A stretch of DNA of 64,000 nucleotides, from contig NZ_JAIVKN010000001.1 of the NCBI RefSeq assembly GCF_020524025.1, forward strand, positions 372,001-436,000, given 5' to 3'. A program made the position numbers and the translations under genes. Numbering within the stretch: position 1 is the stretch's first letter; each line of letters begins with the position of its first letter. The notes beneath the pieces are model-generated. The model searched no databases and had not been told where the DNA came from. It saw only the letters and a program-made list of their open reading frames with translations. Below are positions 1 through 7,478 of this stretch, one piece after another. The DNA is from Halobacillus litoralis (lineage in GTDB: Bacteria; Bacillota; Bacilli; Bacillales; Halobacillaceae).

Positions 1-50
1 ACGTTGAAGATTTCATAGAAGTAAGTGAAAAAATGTATAGGAATTTCTAA
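1..50 (+). CDS. 3' end of a gene entering from the left
   Basis: An open frame runs in from the window edge and stops at TAA 48-50. Only about 15 codons are visible (reading ...VEDFIEVSEKMYRNF), too few to assign a family. The next gene starts about 70 bases downstream with its own strong ribosome binding site. Confidence 0.4.
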   Translation, partial: VEDFIEVSEKMYRNF

Positions 51-120
51 GACTTCAGCCATCTCATTATATGAAACGGTTATTTGTATAATGGAGCTGA
101 CCAAAAGGAGGAAAACAAAT

Positions 121-549
121 ATGACAAGGAATGAAAAAAAGAATATCGTGAAGAAGTGGTTCGAAGAATACTTCACTAAAGGTAATTTAGAAATTCTGGA
201 TGAACTTACAACGCCGGATTTTGTATTTCACTCCCGCAACGGTGATCATACAACAGAAAAAATGAAGGAGTTTATGAAATGGTATCGTTCTGTTTTTCAA
301 GAGGATGAATGGGAATTGAATGATTTCATAGAACAGGAACAAAAGCTGGCCGTTCGTTATTCGGGCTGGATGACCTATAAGGGTGGATGGTTCAATATAC
401 CATCAGAAAACCAGCGTGTTAAAGAAACAGGGATCATGATTTTTTATTTTAAGGGAAATCAGATTCAAGAACTCTGGTGTGAAAACAGTGATGCGGCTAT
501 CCTATTTGATCTGGGCGCACTGCAAAAGAACACTCATAAAGTTTTCTAA
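121..549 (+). CDS. SnoaL-like / NTF2-fold ester cyclase family protein
   Basis: 142-residue cytosolic protein. An upstream in-frame extension exists, but ATG 121 follows AAGGAGGAAAA at ideal spacing, so it is taken as the start. The N-terminal helix with 'KKWFEEYFTKGNLEILDEL', then 'TPDFVFHS', and a C-terminal strand pattern 'GNQIQELWCENSDA' are typical of SnoaL-like polyketide-cyclase/NTF2-fold proteins. The family binds small hydrophobic ligands or acts as cyclases or isomerases, but the substrate cannot be read from sequence. It appears monocistronic and is followed by a broken DinB gene. Confidence 0.75.
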   Translation: MTRNEKKNIVKKWFEEYFTKGNLEILDELTTPDFVFHSRNGDHTTEKMKEFMKWYRSVFQEDEWELNDFIEQEQKLAVRYSGWMTYKGGWFNIPSENQRVKETGIMIFYFKGNQIQELWCENSDAAILFDLGALQKNTHKVF

Positions 550-653
550 GGAGTAAATGGTGTGGATATTTAACAACGCCTTGATATCTTACCATCGAGT
601 CTATTAGAAAATGGAGAGGTTAACTAATGATGCGGGAACAGGAGGTGTAAGAA

Positions 654-1157
654 ATGGAATATAAAATCGATGCATGGAAAGGGTTCACTCCACAAATCGG
701 TCATCTGGTTTCACAAATGAACTATGCTAGAAAAACAACGTTAGAAATTGTATCGGGCCTGACAACTTCTGAATTGGATTTCTTACCAGCTAAGGATGGG
801 AACAGCATTGGAGCTCTCTTATTACATATAGCAGCTGTAGAAAAAGGTTTTCAAATAGAGATTTTTGATGGACGAAGCCCAAACGAGCAGGAAATGTTGG
901 ACTGGGGATCTCCATATAGTCTTGGAGAAAAGGGGAGAGAGGAGATAAAAGGGTACCCGTTAGATTTTTACCTTACAAAACTTGAAGAAGTTAGAAAAAG
1001 GACGCTTTAGGAATTTGAGAAGGTGTCGGATGAATGGTTATACGAATCCAGGCTATGGGACAATCATCCTTCTAATAACTATTTCATTTGGTTTCACGTA
1101 ACTGAAGACGAGATCAATCATCGGGGGCAGATAAGAATCATAAGGAAAATGCTCTAA
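654..1157 (+). pseudogene. DinB/DUF664 family protein interrupted by an in-frame amber codon
   Basis: The frame from ATG 654 (ribosome binding site GGAGGTG) encodes 118 residues, then meets TAG at 1008-1010. The same frame continues without shift to TAA 1155-1157 and encodes the missing C-terminal third, including 'HVTEDEINHRGQ', the His-rich metal-binding signature of DinB/DUF664 proteins. The first His ('LLLHIAAVE') is in the upstream part. A single base substitution therefore splits an otherwise intact gene of about 167 codons. DinB-fold proteins are four-helix-bundle metal proteins, often thiol-dependent transferases (bacillithiol in Bacilli); the specific reaction here is unknown. Confidence 0.8.
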
Positions 1158-1274
1158 AAAACTTTACGCAAGTTTAAAAAGAAGATCAATAAATAAAAAG
1201 ATTTAAAGCAGATTTGTTCATTTGTAATAACCATTCAAGGGGATAGGTTTGGACTTATAGAAGCCCCGTGAACG

Positions 1275-1305
1275 AAGCAGGTATCTCTCTACCTGCTTTT
1301 ATTTT
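1275..1305 (+). terminator. Intrinsic terminator
   Basis: A 9-bp perfect stem (AAGCAGGTA / TACCTGCTT) with a 6-base loop, followed by TTTATTTT. It lies downstream of the broken DinB gene and upstream of the SDR gene. Confidence 0.8.
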
Positions 1306-1363
1306 CGTGGTGAACCATAAAATTTTTTCATAACTTTATTCTACATAAAGAAAGGAATAGATC

Positions 1364-2119
1364 ATGACATATTCACAGCCTAAAATTGCTTTAGTAACAG
1401 GTGTTGGTAATCATAAAGGAATAGGAGCAGCTGTATGTCGGAAGTTAGCTTCTCAAGGAATAAGTATTTTCTTTACCTACTGGAAGTCTGAAACTGGCTT
1501 TGCCAATCGTTTTAAACGTGAGATTTCAGAACGGGGTGTTCTGTGTGAGGGCTTAGAGGTTGACTTGTCTACAAATAATGCATACAAAACATTAATAAAA
1601 GAAGTATGTGAACAACTAGGTTGTCCTACGATCCTGATTAACAATGCAGCACATTCAATAGATTCTAACTATACGGATTTAGATGGGAAGACCTTAGATG
1701 ATCATTACAATGTAAACGTGAAGACGACCTTTATGCTTTGCGTAGAGTTCGCGCGTCTTATAGAGAAAAATGAAATGAAGAAGGGACGTATTGTTAATTT
1801 AACTTCTGGTCAAGGAAAGGGACCAATGCCCGGGAATTTAGCCTATGCAGCAACGAAAGGGGCCATTTCTTCCTTTACAGAATCTTTATCATCCGAAGTC
1901 GCAGAGTTAGGTATAACCGTCAATGCCGTGAATCCCGGCCCGACAGACTCGAACTGGATGACAGATGAAATAAGGGAGTACCTTCTGCCAAAGTTCAAAA
2001 TGGGCCGCATCGGAAAACCGGAAGATGCTGCAAACCTAATTGGATTTCTCTGCAGCGATGATGCCCAATGGGTTACTGGACAGGTCATCCATTCTGAGGG
2101 AGGATTTCTTAGGAGTTAA
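1364..2119 (+). CDS. SDR family oxidoreductase (FabG-like)
   Basis: 251-residue NAD(P)-dependent short-chain dehydrogenase. The Rossmann glycine motif is at about 12-21 in the form TGVGNHKGIG, longer than the common TGxxxGIG. Also visible are 'NNAA' near 94, a catalytic Ser in 'LTSGQ' near 148, 'YAATK' near 160-164, and the C-terminal 'GQVIHSEGG' typical of the classical FabG-like group. ATG 1364 follows AAAGGAATAG. It stands alone downstream of a terminator. 3-Oxoacyl-ACP reductase is the usual annotation, but the true substrate is unknown and a fatty-acid-synthesis role is not implied by the neighbours. Confidence 0.85.
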   Translation: MTYSQPKIALVTGVGNHKGIGAAVCRKLASQGISIFFTYWKSETGFANRFKREISERGVLCEGLEVDLSTNNAYKTLIKEVCEQLGCPTILINNAAHSIDSNYTDLDGKTLDDHYNVNVKTTFMLCVEFARLIEKNEMKKGRIVNLTSGQGKGPMPGNLAYAATKGAISSFTESLSSEVAELGITVNAVNPGPTDSNWMTDEIREYLLPKFKMGRIGKPEDAANLIGFLCSDDAQWVTGQVIHSEGGFLRS

Positions 2120-2420
2120 CAACAGGGGTGATCGCTTATTATATGGGAGTTGTCCTGTATAGGAGTAAAATATTTGACCGATATATGGGGATTACAACAA
2201 AGAGCTGAAAAGTAGAGGTTATACGAAGTTTGGGGCAGATTCTCATCACAGGTCTGTCTCTTTCAAAATGCCTGGAATCTATTAGTTTTTTATTTCCACT
2301 CGAAATTTAAAGCTTATTATTGTACCATATTAATGAAACCTAATAGTTATTATAAAGAAGCCCAGCAAAGAGGAATAAGATATATCTCAATAGTAGGTGG
2401 ACATTTTGAGGGGGAAACTT

Positions 2421-3257
2421 ATGACACCTGAAACAACAGCAACATTAAAACCTGTAACAAAAAAAATAGTTGAACAGAAAGAACAGTTAGCGCGCGCAGT
2501 TTCAATACCTGGTGAAATAGGAAAAGAAGCATCGGAACAATTAATTACATGGAGAATGGAATTGATTGAAGCCTACGCAGACTCTTTAAGGCAAGATGCT
2601 AAGCAGGTTACTCAGAGTCTGGAAAAATGGAGTGATAACGTATCTGGGAAACTAGTAGAACTAAGGTTACCCTTGAATTTAGCACTTGTTGAAATAAGTG
2701 ACTATAGAGAAGTCATTGGGTCTATTATTAAAGAAGAAGCAAAAACACAGAACCTTTCATATGACGATTTTTATGAGATCCTTACCCAGTTTAATAATAC
2801 GGTTGACCAAGCGGTGCAGTTAATGAGTCAATCCTATATGGAAGATTTTAAAAATACCATACAAAATGCTTATTATGCGGTAAATGAACTATCGGTTCCT
2901 ATTGTCCGTGTTACAGAGACGATCGGTGTCATTCCAATCGTCGGGGAAATAGACACAAATAGGGCCCAGCTCCTAATGGAAAATGCCTTGAAGCAGGGGG
3001 AAGAATACGAGCTGGAAACGATTATTATAGACTTATCTGGTGTAAGTGTGATTGATACAATGGTTGCCCATCAACTATTTAAAGTCATTAATGCCCTTGA
3101 ACTTACAGGTGTGAAAGGAATATTGAGCGGCATCCGTCCGGATATTGTCCAGACCATGGTTAGTCTAGGGATTAATATGAAAGATGTTTATACATTCAGC
3201 AGTCTACACAGGGCTATTGAATCTTTACAATCGACTGTTGGAAAAGTCAACATTTAA
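2421..3257 (+). CDS. RsbR-type STAS domain protein (stressosome paralog)
   Basis: 278 residues starting at ATG 2421 behind GAGGGGG. The N-terminal ~155 residues are helical and variable, as in RsbR sensor halves. The C-terminal STAS domain (about 160-275) carries 'IPIVGEIDT' and 'DLSGVSVIDTMVAHQLFKV', matching the RsbR/RsbS form in which the two Thr of the DT motifs are phosphorylated by RsbT. RsbR paralogs form stressosomes that control the sigma-B cascade. No rsbS, rsbT or sigB lies nearby, so this is an orphan co-antagonist. Its input signal is unknown. Confidence 0.85.
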   Translation: MTPETTATLKPVTKKIVEQKEQLARAVSIPGEIGKEASEQLITWRMELIEAYADSLRQDAKQVTQSLEKWSDNVSGKLVELRLPLNLALVEISDYREVIGSIIKEEAKTQNLSYDDFYEILTQFNNTVDQAVQLMSQSYMEDFKNTIQNAYYAVNELSVPIVRVTETIGVIPIVGEIDTNRAQLLMENALKQGEEYELETIIIDLSGVSVIDTMVAHQLFKVINALELTGVKGILSGIRPDIVQTMVSLGINMKDVYTFSSLHRAIESLQSTVGKVNI

Positions 3258-3271
3258 TGTTGGCTTTTTTT
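3245..3271 (+). terminator. Terminator overlapping the STAS stop codon
   Basis: The stem AGTCAACAT / ATGTTGGCT (one G-T pair) is followed by seven T. The TAA stop of the STAS gene forms part of the loop and stem. Confidence 0.8.
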
Positions 3272-3329
3272 ATGGGGAAAAATGAAGTTATGGAATGAAT
3301 GGGAGTTTCGAATGTAAATTATTTATACG

Positions 3330-3360
3330 AAGGACTAGAACAGAAGCTGGTCCTTTTTTA
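3330..3360 (+). terminator. Second intrinsic terminator
   Basis: The stem AAGGACTAG / CTGGTCCTT with an 8-base loop and a T6 tail, about 60 bases after the first. Nothing coding lies between them. Confidence 0.65.
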
Positions 3361-3584
3361 TTTGCTTATTGTTCAAATGTTAAGGAGATTCAGGCCCCAG
3401 TAGTAAAAATGGTGAAGTAGAAGGAGCTAAGTAAGTTTGAAAATTTGTAACTGTTCCAGCTTTTATTCGTAATAAGTTGGAATGAGATACGAAGGAGAAT
3501 ATTTGTATAGGAAAATAAAATATCTAATGGATGGTATAATTAGAAAATAACGAATTGAGGATTAAAGAAAGGGTGAACCTATCC

Positions 3585-3938
3585 ATGGCCAAACACAAGG
3601 TTTATACGATGAGTTTTGCAAGTGTCTACCCTCATTATGTTACAAAGGCTGAAAAAAAGGGACGTACGAAAGAAGAAGTCGATGAAATCATCCGTTGGTT
3701 GACAGGATACAGCCAGGAAGAGGTAGAAGCGCATCTGGAGAAGAAGACAGACTTTGAGACTTTCTTTGCACAAGCACACAAGCTGAATCCTTCGCGGAAG
3801 ATGATTAAAGGTGTCATTTGTGGTGTCCGAGTGGAGGACATTGAAGAACCAACCATGCAGGAAATCCGCTATTTGGATAAACTGGTTGATGAGCTGGCAA
3901 AGGGAAAAGCGATGGAAAAGATTTTAAGGACCTCATAA
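3585..3938 (+). CDS. DUF2200 family protein
   Basis: 117-residue small cytosolic protein. ATG 3585 ([18 protein letters not shown]) is preferred over a TTG 30 bases upstream because family members begin at this point and AAAGGGTG lies at good spacing. The conserved blocks '[16 protein letters not shown]', 'WLTGYSQEE' and '[30 protein letters not shown]' identify DUF2200. No function is established for the family. It is monocistronic, with a terminator immediately after it. Confidence 0.9.
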   Translation: MAKHKVYTMSFASVYPHYVTKAEKKGRTKEEVDEIIRWLTGYSQEEVEAHLEKKTDFETFFAQAHKLNPSRKMIKGVICGVRVEDIEEPTMQEIRYLDKLVDELAKGKAMEKILRTS

Positions 3939-3947
3939 ATACTATGA

Positions 3948-3993
3948 AAAACACTGCCTCCATTTAAACGAATAAAGGAAGCGGTGTTTTTTT
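3948..3993 (+). terminator. Intrinsic terminator after DUF2200 gene
   Basis: A 12-bp stem AACACTGCCTCC / GGAAGCGGTGTT (two G-T pairs) with a T7 tail. Confidence 0.85.
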
Positions 3994-4028
3994 ATTGAAT
4001 TTAGTCTTTAAGAGCACCCAGAGCTGCC

Positions 4029-4214
4029 TTACGTTTTATTTTTCTTCCTTTGTTCCATATATCTTTGGGTAAAATACATGACTGAAATTACCATAACTAT
4101 TGAAAACTGAAATTCATTACTCAGCTTTGAGTCAGTCACCCATTCAAAAAATAAAGAAAACAGGTAAACATAGATCGCTGCTCCTATAGATTTAAACAAA
4201 AGTCTATATTGAAT
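4029..4214 (-). CDS. Possible small membrane protein
   Basis: A minus-strand frame of about 61 codons ends at 4029. It has two hydrophobic segments (around 'GAAIYVYLFSLFFEW' and 'FSIVMVISVMYF') and a basic tail 'RYMEQRKKNKT', the usual pattern of small Bacillaceae membrane proteins. The start is uncertain. CAGGAG sits 7-8 bases before an ATT codon at 4214, and a TTG at 4199 is the alternative. Nothing else is seen between 3994 and 4440, and a plus-strand frame crossing the 5' part looks like noise. Confidence 0.3.
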   Translation of the reverse strand: MQYRLLFKSIGAAIYVYLFSLFFEWVTDSKLSNEFQFSIVMVISVMYFTQRYMEQRKKNKT

Positions 4215-4441
4215 AGATACCCACTCCTGCTACATAAGGTTGAAAATCGGATAAGATTTGTGTCACATATGCATTTTTATATTTCCATTCCCCTTTATAA
4301 AAAGCATAAGCGTTCTAAAAAAGAAAAGGGAGTAACTCATGATGGATCCGTTCGATATTTTTTATTTGAGGAAAAGTTTGTAAACATTCTCTTCTGGTAA
4401 TAGGACCCTGTCAACCTATAAATGGTAAATGGAGGTTCCTA

Positions 4442-4615
4442 ATGAATGATATCGTTTTGACAATACTCGTGGTCTTATTAGTGGTTGGTGGCTGGGGAGC
4501 CATCATTTTAAAGGACTTTGCGCATATAAAAGGGAAAGCGAAAGGGAACTGGGTTCATACGGCAGCTGCTATCCTATTCGCTTTAATACTTATATGGATA
4601 GCCACAAGCTTTTGA
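4442..4615 (+). CDS. Small two-helix membrane protein
   Basis: 57 residues, ATG 4442 preceded by TGGAGGTTCCTA. There are two predicted transmembrane helices ('IVLTILVVLLVVGGWGAIIL' and 'AAAILFALILIWIA') separated by a basic loop 'HIKGKAKGNW'. The function is not recognised. The clean ribosome binding site and hydrophobic/basic alternation support a real gene despite its size. Confidence 0.65.
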   Translation: MNDIVLTILVVLLVVGGWGAIILKDFAHIKGKAKGNWVHTAAAILFALILIWIATSF

Positions 4616-4837
4616 AAAATTTTTTTGAGGCGTGTATTCCTTTGTAATGGTGACTTAATAGGATGAATGGGCTCGCTGTTATAACATCGGGATAATGGGA
4701 AATTTTGAAACAAAAATTCACCTTCATACGTATAAATGGTTGAACCGTCTATATTGGTTTCAAGGTTTTGCTAAGGTACTTTGAATAGATGAGGCTTTCC
4801 GGGATGGGATGAATAAATGGTGCTTGGGGGGGACAAT

Positions 4838-5044
4838 TTGGAAAATAAAAGGACTTCAAAATCAGTTGGATGGCGAGCGAAGTATGGGGCATTCGTCATA
4901 TCATTATGTTGTCTCTTGAGTGCAATCAGCAGTTGGGGGCAAAACTGGATCCTTACAAGTGTTTTAGTTTTAGGCATTTTTGTTTGTGGCTTGATTGGTA
5001 TCTTTGACATTCAAAGAGAGAGGAAAGAAGAGAGTGATGGATGA
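4838..5044 (+). CDS. Small two-helix membrane protein
   Basis: 68 residues from TTG 4838, which lies 5 bases after GGGGGG. An in-frame ATG at 4817 is possible but has a poorer site. Two hydrophobic helices ('YGAFVISLCCLLSAISSW', 'ILTSVLVLGIFVCGLIGI') are followed by a charged tail 'DIQRERKEESDG'. Its TGA overlaps the ATG of the following NUDIX remnant (ATGA), so the two were once translationally coupled. Function unknown. Confidence 0.6.
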   Translation: MENKRTSKSVGWRAKYGAFVISLCCLLSAISSWGQNWILTSVLVLGIFVCGLIGIFDIQRERKEESDG

Positions 5045-5160
5045 CGATGCAGTAAGTGAATTGGGGAGGGGATAAAGTAAAGGTAACCTGGAAGCGTAAT
5101 CGGTACTTCCTCCCAAAGAACTTATTACAAGTGTCCATGGATTCTGTTTTAAAGGTGGCA
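5041..5160 (+). pseudogene. Decayed N-terminal fragment of a NUDIX hydrolase
   Basis: Codons from ATG 5041 align one-to-one with the NUDIX fragment at 62461: M-T-x-x then VNWG, VKxTW and a LITSVHGFCFK segment. Here codon 5 is TAA, and a one-base deletion around 5119 shifts frame before the HGFCFK segment. The similarity ends right after 'FCFK', before any Nudix box. It overlaps the stop of the preceding membrane protein by 4 bases. Related NUDIX enzymes in Bacilli start with this block and continue into the catalytic box, so this is a non-functional remnant. Confidence 0.7.
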
Positions 5161-5285
5161 GGCTGCCACGTACATGTGAATCATATATAGGCTGTATAAA
5201 ACGCCTGGAAATGGTTTATTCAATTTATATTCTCATGTACAGGGCCTTCCTATTTTAATGGTTGAAGGAAGTCCACTTTAATCAT

Positions 5286-5474
5286 CTATTGATTTGACTT
5301 ATCTTTCCCTTTCATTACCATGCCCACACCATACATGACGGCACTATATAAGAGTAAGTATAGGATGAGTAATGGAAAAGAATTAATTCTTTCATTTAAG
5401 AATGGTAATAAGATGATGAGTAGACCTAATAAAATAACTCCTGCTCTTCTTTGGTACTTGTTCATATTAAGCAA
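5286..5474 (-). CDS. Small two-helix membrane protein
   Basis: 62 residues. TTG 5474 is chosen because AAAGGAGG sits 8 bases upstream. An ATG three codons further in, and longer upstream extensions, are possible. After a basic start 'NKYQRRAG' come two hydrophobic helices ('VILLGLLIILLPF' and 'FPLLILYLLLYSAVMYGVGMV') and a charged end 'KGKDKSNQ'. Function unknown. Confidence 0.55.
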   Translation of the reverse strand: MLNMNKYQRRAGVILLGLLIILLPFLNERINSFPLLILYLLLYSAVMYGVGMVMKGKDKSNQ

Positions 5475-5633
5475 TACTCTCTCCTCCTTTATTCGCTGTT
5501 CAAACAAACGGATATTATGAAGAGTAGCCATGGGTGCACCAACTTATCAAAGTCGGTTATACACTTTAAATTAGAATGATCATACAGCCCATGGGGCAAG
5601 GGGTTGGAATTTAGTTGCGAAGGTGGGATTGGT

Positions 5634-5768
5634 TTGGGAATCATCATTCTTTTCTTATTAATTGGTACCATTGTACTTATTGGATATTCCGTCTATAAAT
5701 TTCCAGGTTATCAGAAGGGTAATATTGTACTGCACTTGGATGAATTAATTAGTTTAAAGAATGAATAA
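5634..5768 (+). CDS. Possible 44-residue membrane peptide
   Basis: From TTG 5634, with AAGGTGGG 6 bases upstream, the frame encodes one strong hydrophobic helix ('GIIILFLLIGTIVLIGYSVY') followed by 'KFPGYQKGNIVLHLDELISLKNE'. It is too short to assign. It is kept because the ribosome binding site and topology are consistent, though a chance frame is not excluded. Confidence 0.35.
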   Translation: MGIIILFLLIGTIVLIGYSVYKFPGYQKGNIVLHLDELISLKNE

Positions 5769-5814
5769 TACAATCAGCTTAGTGTAATAGATGTTTAATC
5801 CCCCACCATTCTAC

Positions 5815-6126
5815 CTAAAAACGTTTTTTACTAGTTTCTGATTTCATGCCAAACGGAAGTAAGAGCAATGAAACAGCCAGCAGAGAAGCCGTTATTGAGA
5901 TCACATAAAGATCCTTCTCGAAATTTGATAATAAGAACGCTGTTGCTATGATATGAATGACAAATGATTTTCGATTCCCCGTTAAATATTGTTCCTTCCC
6001 ACAATAAGGGCACGAGACTTTCTTATCTTTTAACTTGGGCATCTTTGAGAATGTATCTTTCCATGTCCATTTTTTCCCGCATTTTATGCATGTGACGATT
6101 ATTTCCCCACCCCCCCGCCTAATCAT
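5815..6126 (-). CDS. TIGR04104-like zinc-ribbon membrane protein
   Basis: Up to 103 residues. 'CIKCGKKWTWKDTFSK' and 'CPYCGKEQYLT' give two CxxC knuckles 20-some residues apart, the pattern of the small Bacillus cxxc_20_cxxc zinc-ribbon family. Two transmembrane helices and a basic tail 'KSETSKKRF' follow. The family normally starts two or three residues before the first Cys. A G-rich Shine-Dalgarno (GGGGTGGGG) lies just before that point, so the real start may be a rare ATA/ATC/GTC codon rather than ATG 6126. Function unknown. Confidence 0.75.
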   Translation of the reverse strand: MIRRGGGEIIVTCIKCGKKWTWKDTFSKMPKLKDKKVSCPYCGKEQYLTGNRKSFVIHIIATAFLLSNFEKDLYVISITASLLAVSLLLLPFGMKSETSKKRF

Positions 6127-6210
6127 TTCATCTCTTTCTGACCTTTACCCCTTACATATGTTTCCAAATCAATAGGAGAGGATGGAGTTCATGTAGTTAT
6201 TTTAAAATGA

Positions 6211-6336
6211 TTGGAATTGGATTCTGGTTTAAATGATATAAGACGCGCGGTACGTTTGCTGTGGGAATCATTTGTAGACTGGACTAATCAAGTGCATGGA
6301 ATAAAGTTGAATAATAACCACTTACATTTGATCTAA
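6211..6336 (+). other. Short unexplained open frame, possible gene fragment
   Basis: A 41-codon frame starts at TTG 6211, contains 'DIRRAVRLLWESFVDWTNQVHG' in two parts and ends at TAA 6334. It looks protein-like (aromatic, amphipathic) but has no ribosome binding site. It may be the C-terminal remnant of a lost gene. Nothing else is seen from 6127 to 6410. Confidence 0.2.
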
Positions 6337-6410
6337 AACAACCGATTGTAAAAGAAGAACGAACAACTCACACATCACCTGAGGAAACCAAAAGAAAAGG
6401 GAGAATGATT

Positions 6411-7307
6411 ATGATTAAACCATGTGCTTTACAGGAAGGCAATCGGGCAGCTGTTATTGCCCCGGCCGGGCCGCCAGAACAAGAGCATTTAAAACAAGGG
6501 ATACGTGTCCTGGAAGATATGGGGCTTGAGGTCGTCATTGGAAAACACGTGTACGATGGAGAGGACTCAGATGAGAAGCGGCTTTCAGATATACATGAAG
6601 CCTTTTGCGACCCTTCAATCAAGGCAGTCTTTTGTGCTAATGGAGGAGCTGGGTCAGCCAAACTTGCCCCTATGATCGATTATGAAATAATTCAGAAGAA
6701 CCCTAAAATCTTCTGGGGTTACAGCGACATCACTTATCTACTACATGCGATACATAACTTCAGTGATATGGTCACCTTTCACGGGCCGATGGTCTCGTCC
6801 GATCTGAATGATGAACAAAGGTCAACGGAGACTGAATCCTCTATTCTGCCTCTGTTGACGGGAGAATCTTATATCTATGATTCTCACAAGTCGCCATTAA
6901 TGACGCTGTCTCATGGCACAGGGGAAGGACGTTTGGTTGGAGGAAACCTAACGCTGCTAACCAACGGGATGGGGACTCCGTTTCAGGTGAATACGAAAGG
7001 AGCAATCCTTTTGATTGAGGATGTCGCAGAACCTGCGTTCCGGATTGATGCCATGCTTACTCATCTTAAACAGGCAGGAGTCTTCGAATCTGTGAAAGGG
7101 GTAATCCTCGGTCACTTCCAAGACGACCCTGAAGAATACGAAAAAATTAAAGAGGTACTAAAGGATTTCTTTTCTGATGCACCTTATCCTGTTGTGGAGA
7201 ATTTTTATATCGGTCACTGCAATCCTAACTATGGTGTGCCGCTCGGGGTTCAGGCGAAACTTACAACCTCGCCGCCTCAATTAATCATTGAATCCGGGGT
7301 TGTGTGA
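6411..7307 (+). CDS. S66 family LD-carboxypeptidase (LdcA/MccF type)
   Basis: 298-residue serine peptidase. The second ATG (6411) is chosen because AAGGGAG lies 7 bases before it and almost touches the first. The family landmarks are present: N-terminal 'AVIAPAGPP', the nucleophile elbow 'WGYSDIT' with Ser near 105, 'GGNLTLL', 'LLIEDVAE' supplying the Glu, and 'IGHCNPNYGVPLG' supplying the His of the Ser-Glu-His triad. The family removes the terminal D-Ala from tetrapeptides in murein recycling, or hydrolyses microcin C-like peptides. Which activity applies here is unknown. No signal peptide, so it is cytosolic. Confidence 0.9.
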   Translation: MIKPCALQEGNRAAVIAPAGPPEQEHLKQGIRVLEDMGLEVVIGKHVYDGEDSDEKRLSDIHEAFCDPSIKAVFCANGGAGSAKLAPMIDYEIIQKNPKIFWGYSDITYLLHAIHNFSDMVTFHGPMVSSDLNDEQRSTETESSILPLLTGESYIYDSHKSPLMTLSHGTGEGRLVGGNLTLLTNGMGTPFQVNTKGAILLIEDVAEPAFRIDAMLTHLKQAGVFESVKGVILGHFQDDPEEYEKIKEVLKDFFSDAPYPVVENFYIGHCNPNYGVPLGVQAKLTTSPPQLIIESGVV

Positions 7308-7478
7308 AAGAGTGTGGATTCAGTGTTTTCTATTATGATTTCTCTGTGTGGATGTAAAGAGTCATTCACTTTTCCATTTCGGCTGTTTACTCCTGTGTGA
7401 AAAGTAAACCTTGGGTTTTCCATATCTTGTCTATATACTTATAATAGAGTGTATTTTCTGACAATTGGGAGGGCTCAT

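Noticed and set aside
1220-1280. Possible riboswitch in the GGGGATAGG...GCCCC stretch before the SDR gene
   Set aside because: The hairpin is explained by the terminator at 1275-1305, and no known riboswitch core is recognisable.
4209-4400. A 63-codon plus-strand frame opposite the possible minus-strand membrane peptide
   Set aside because: No ribosome binding site and unusual composition; better explained as chance.
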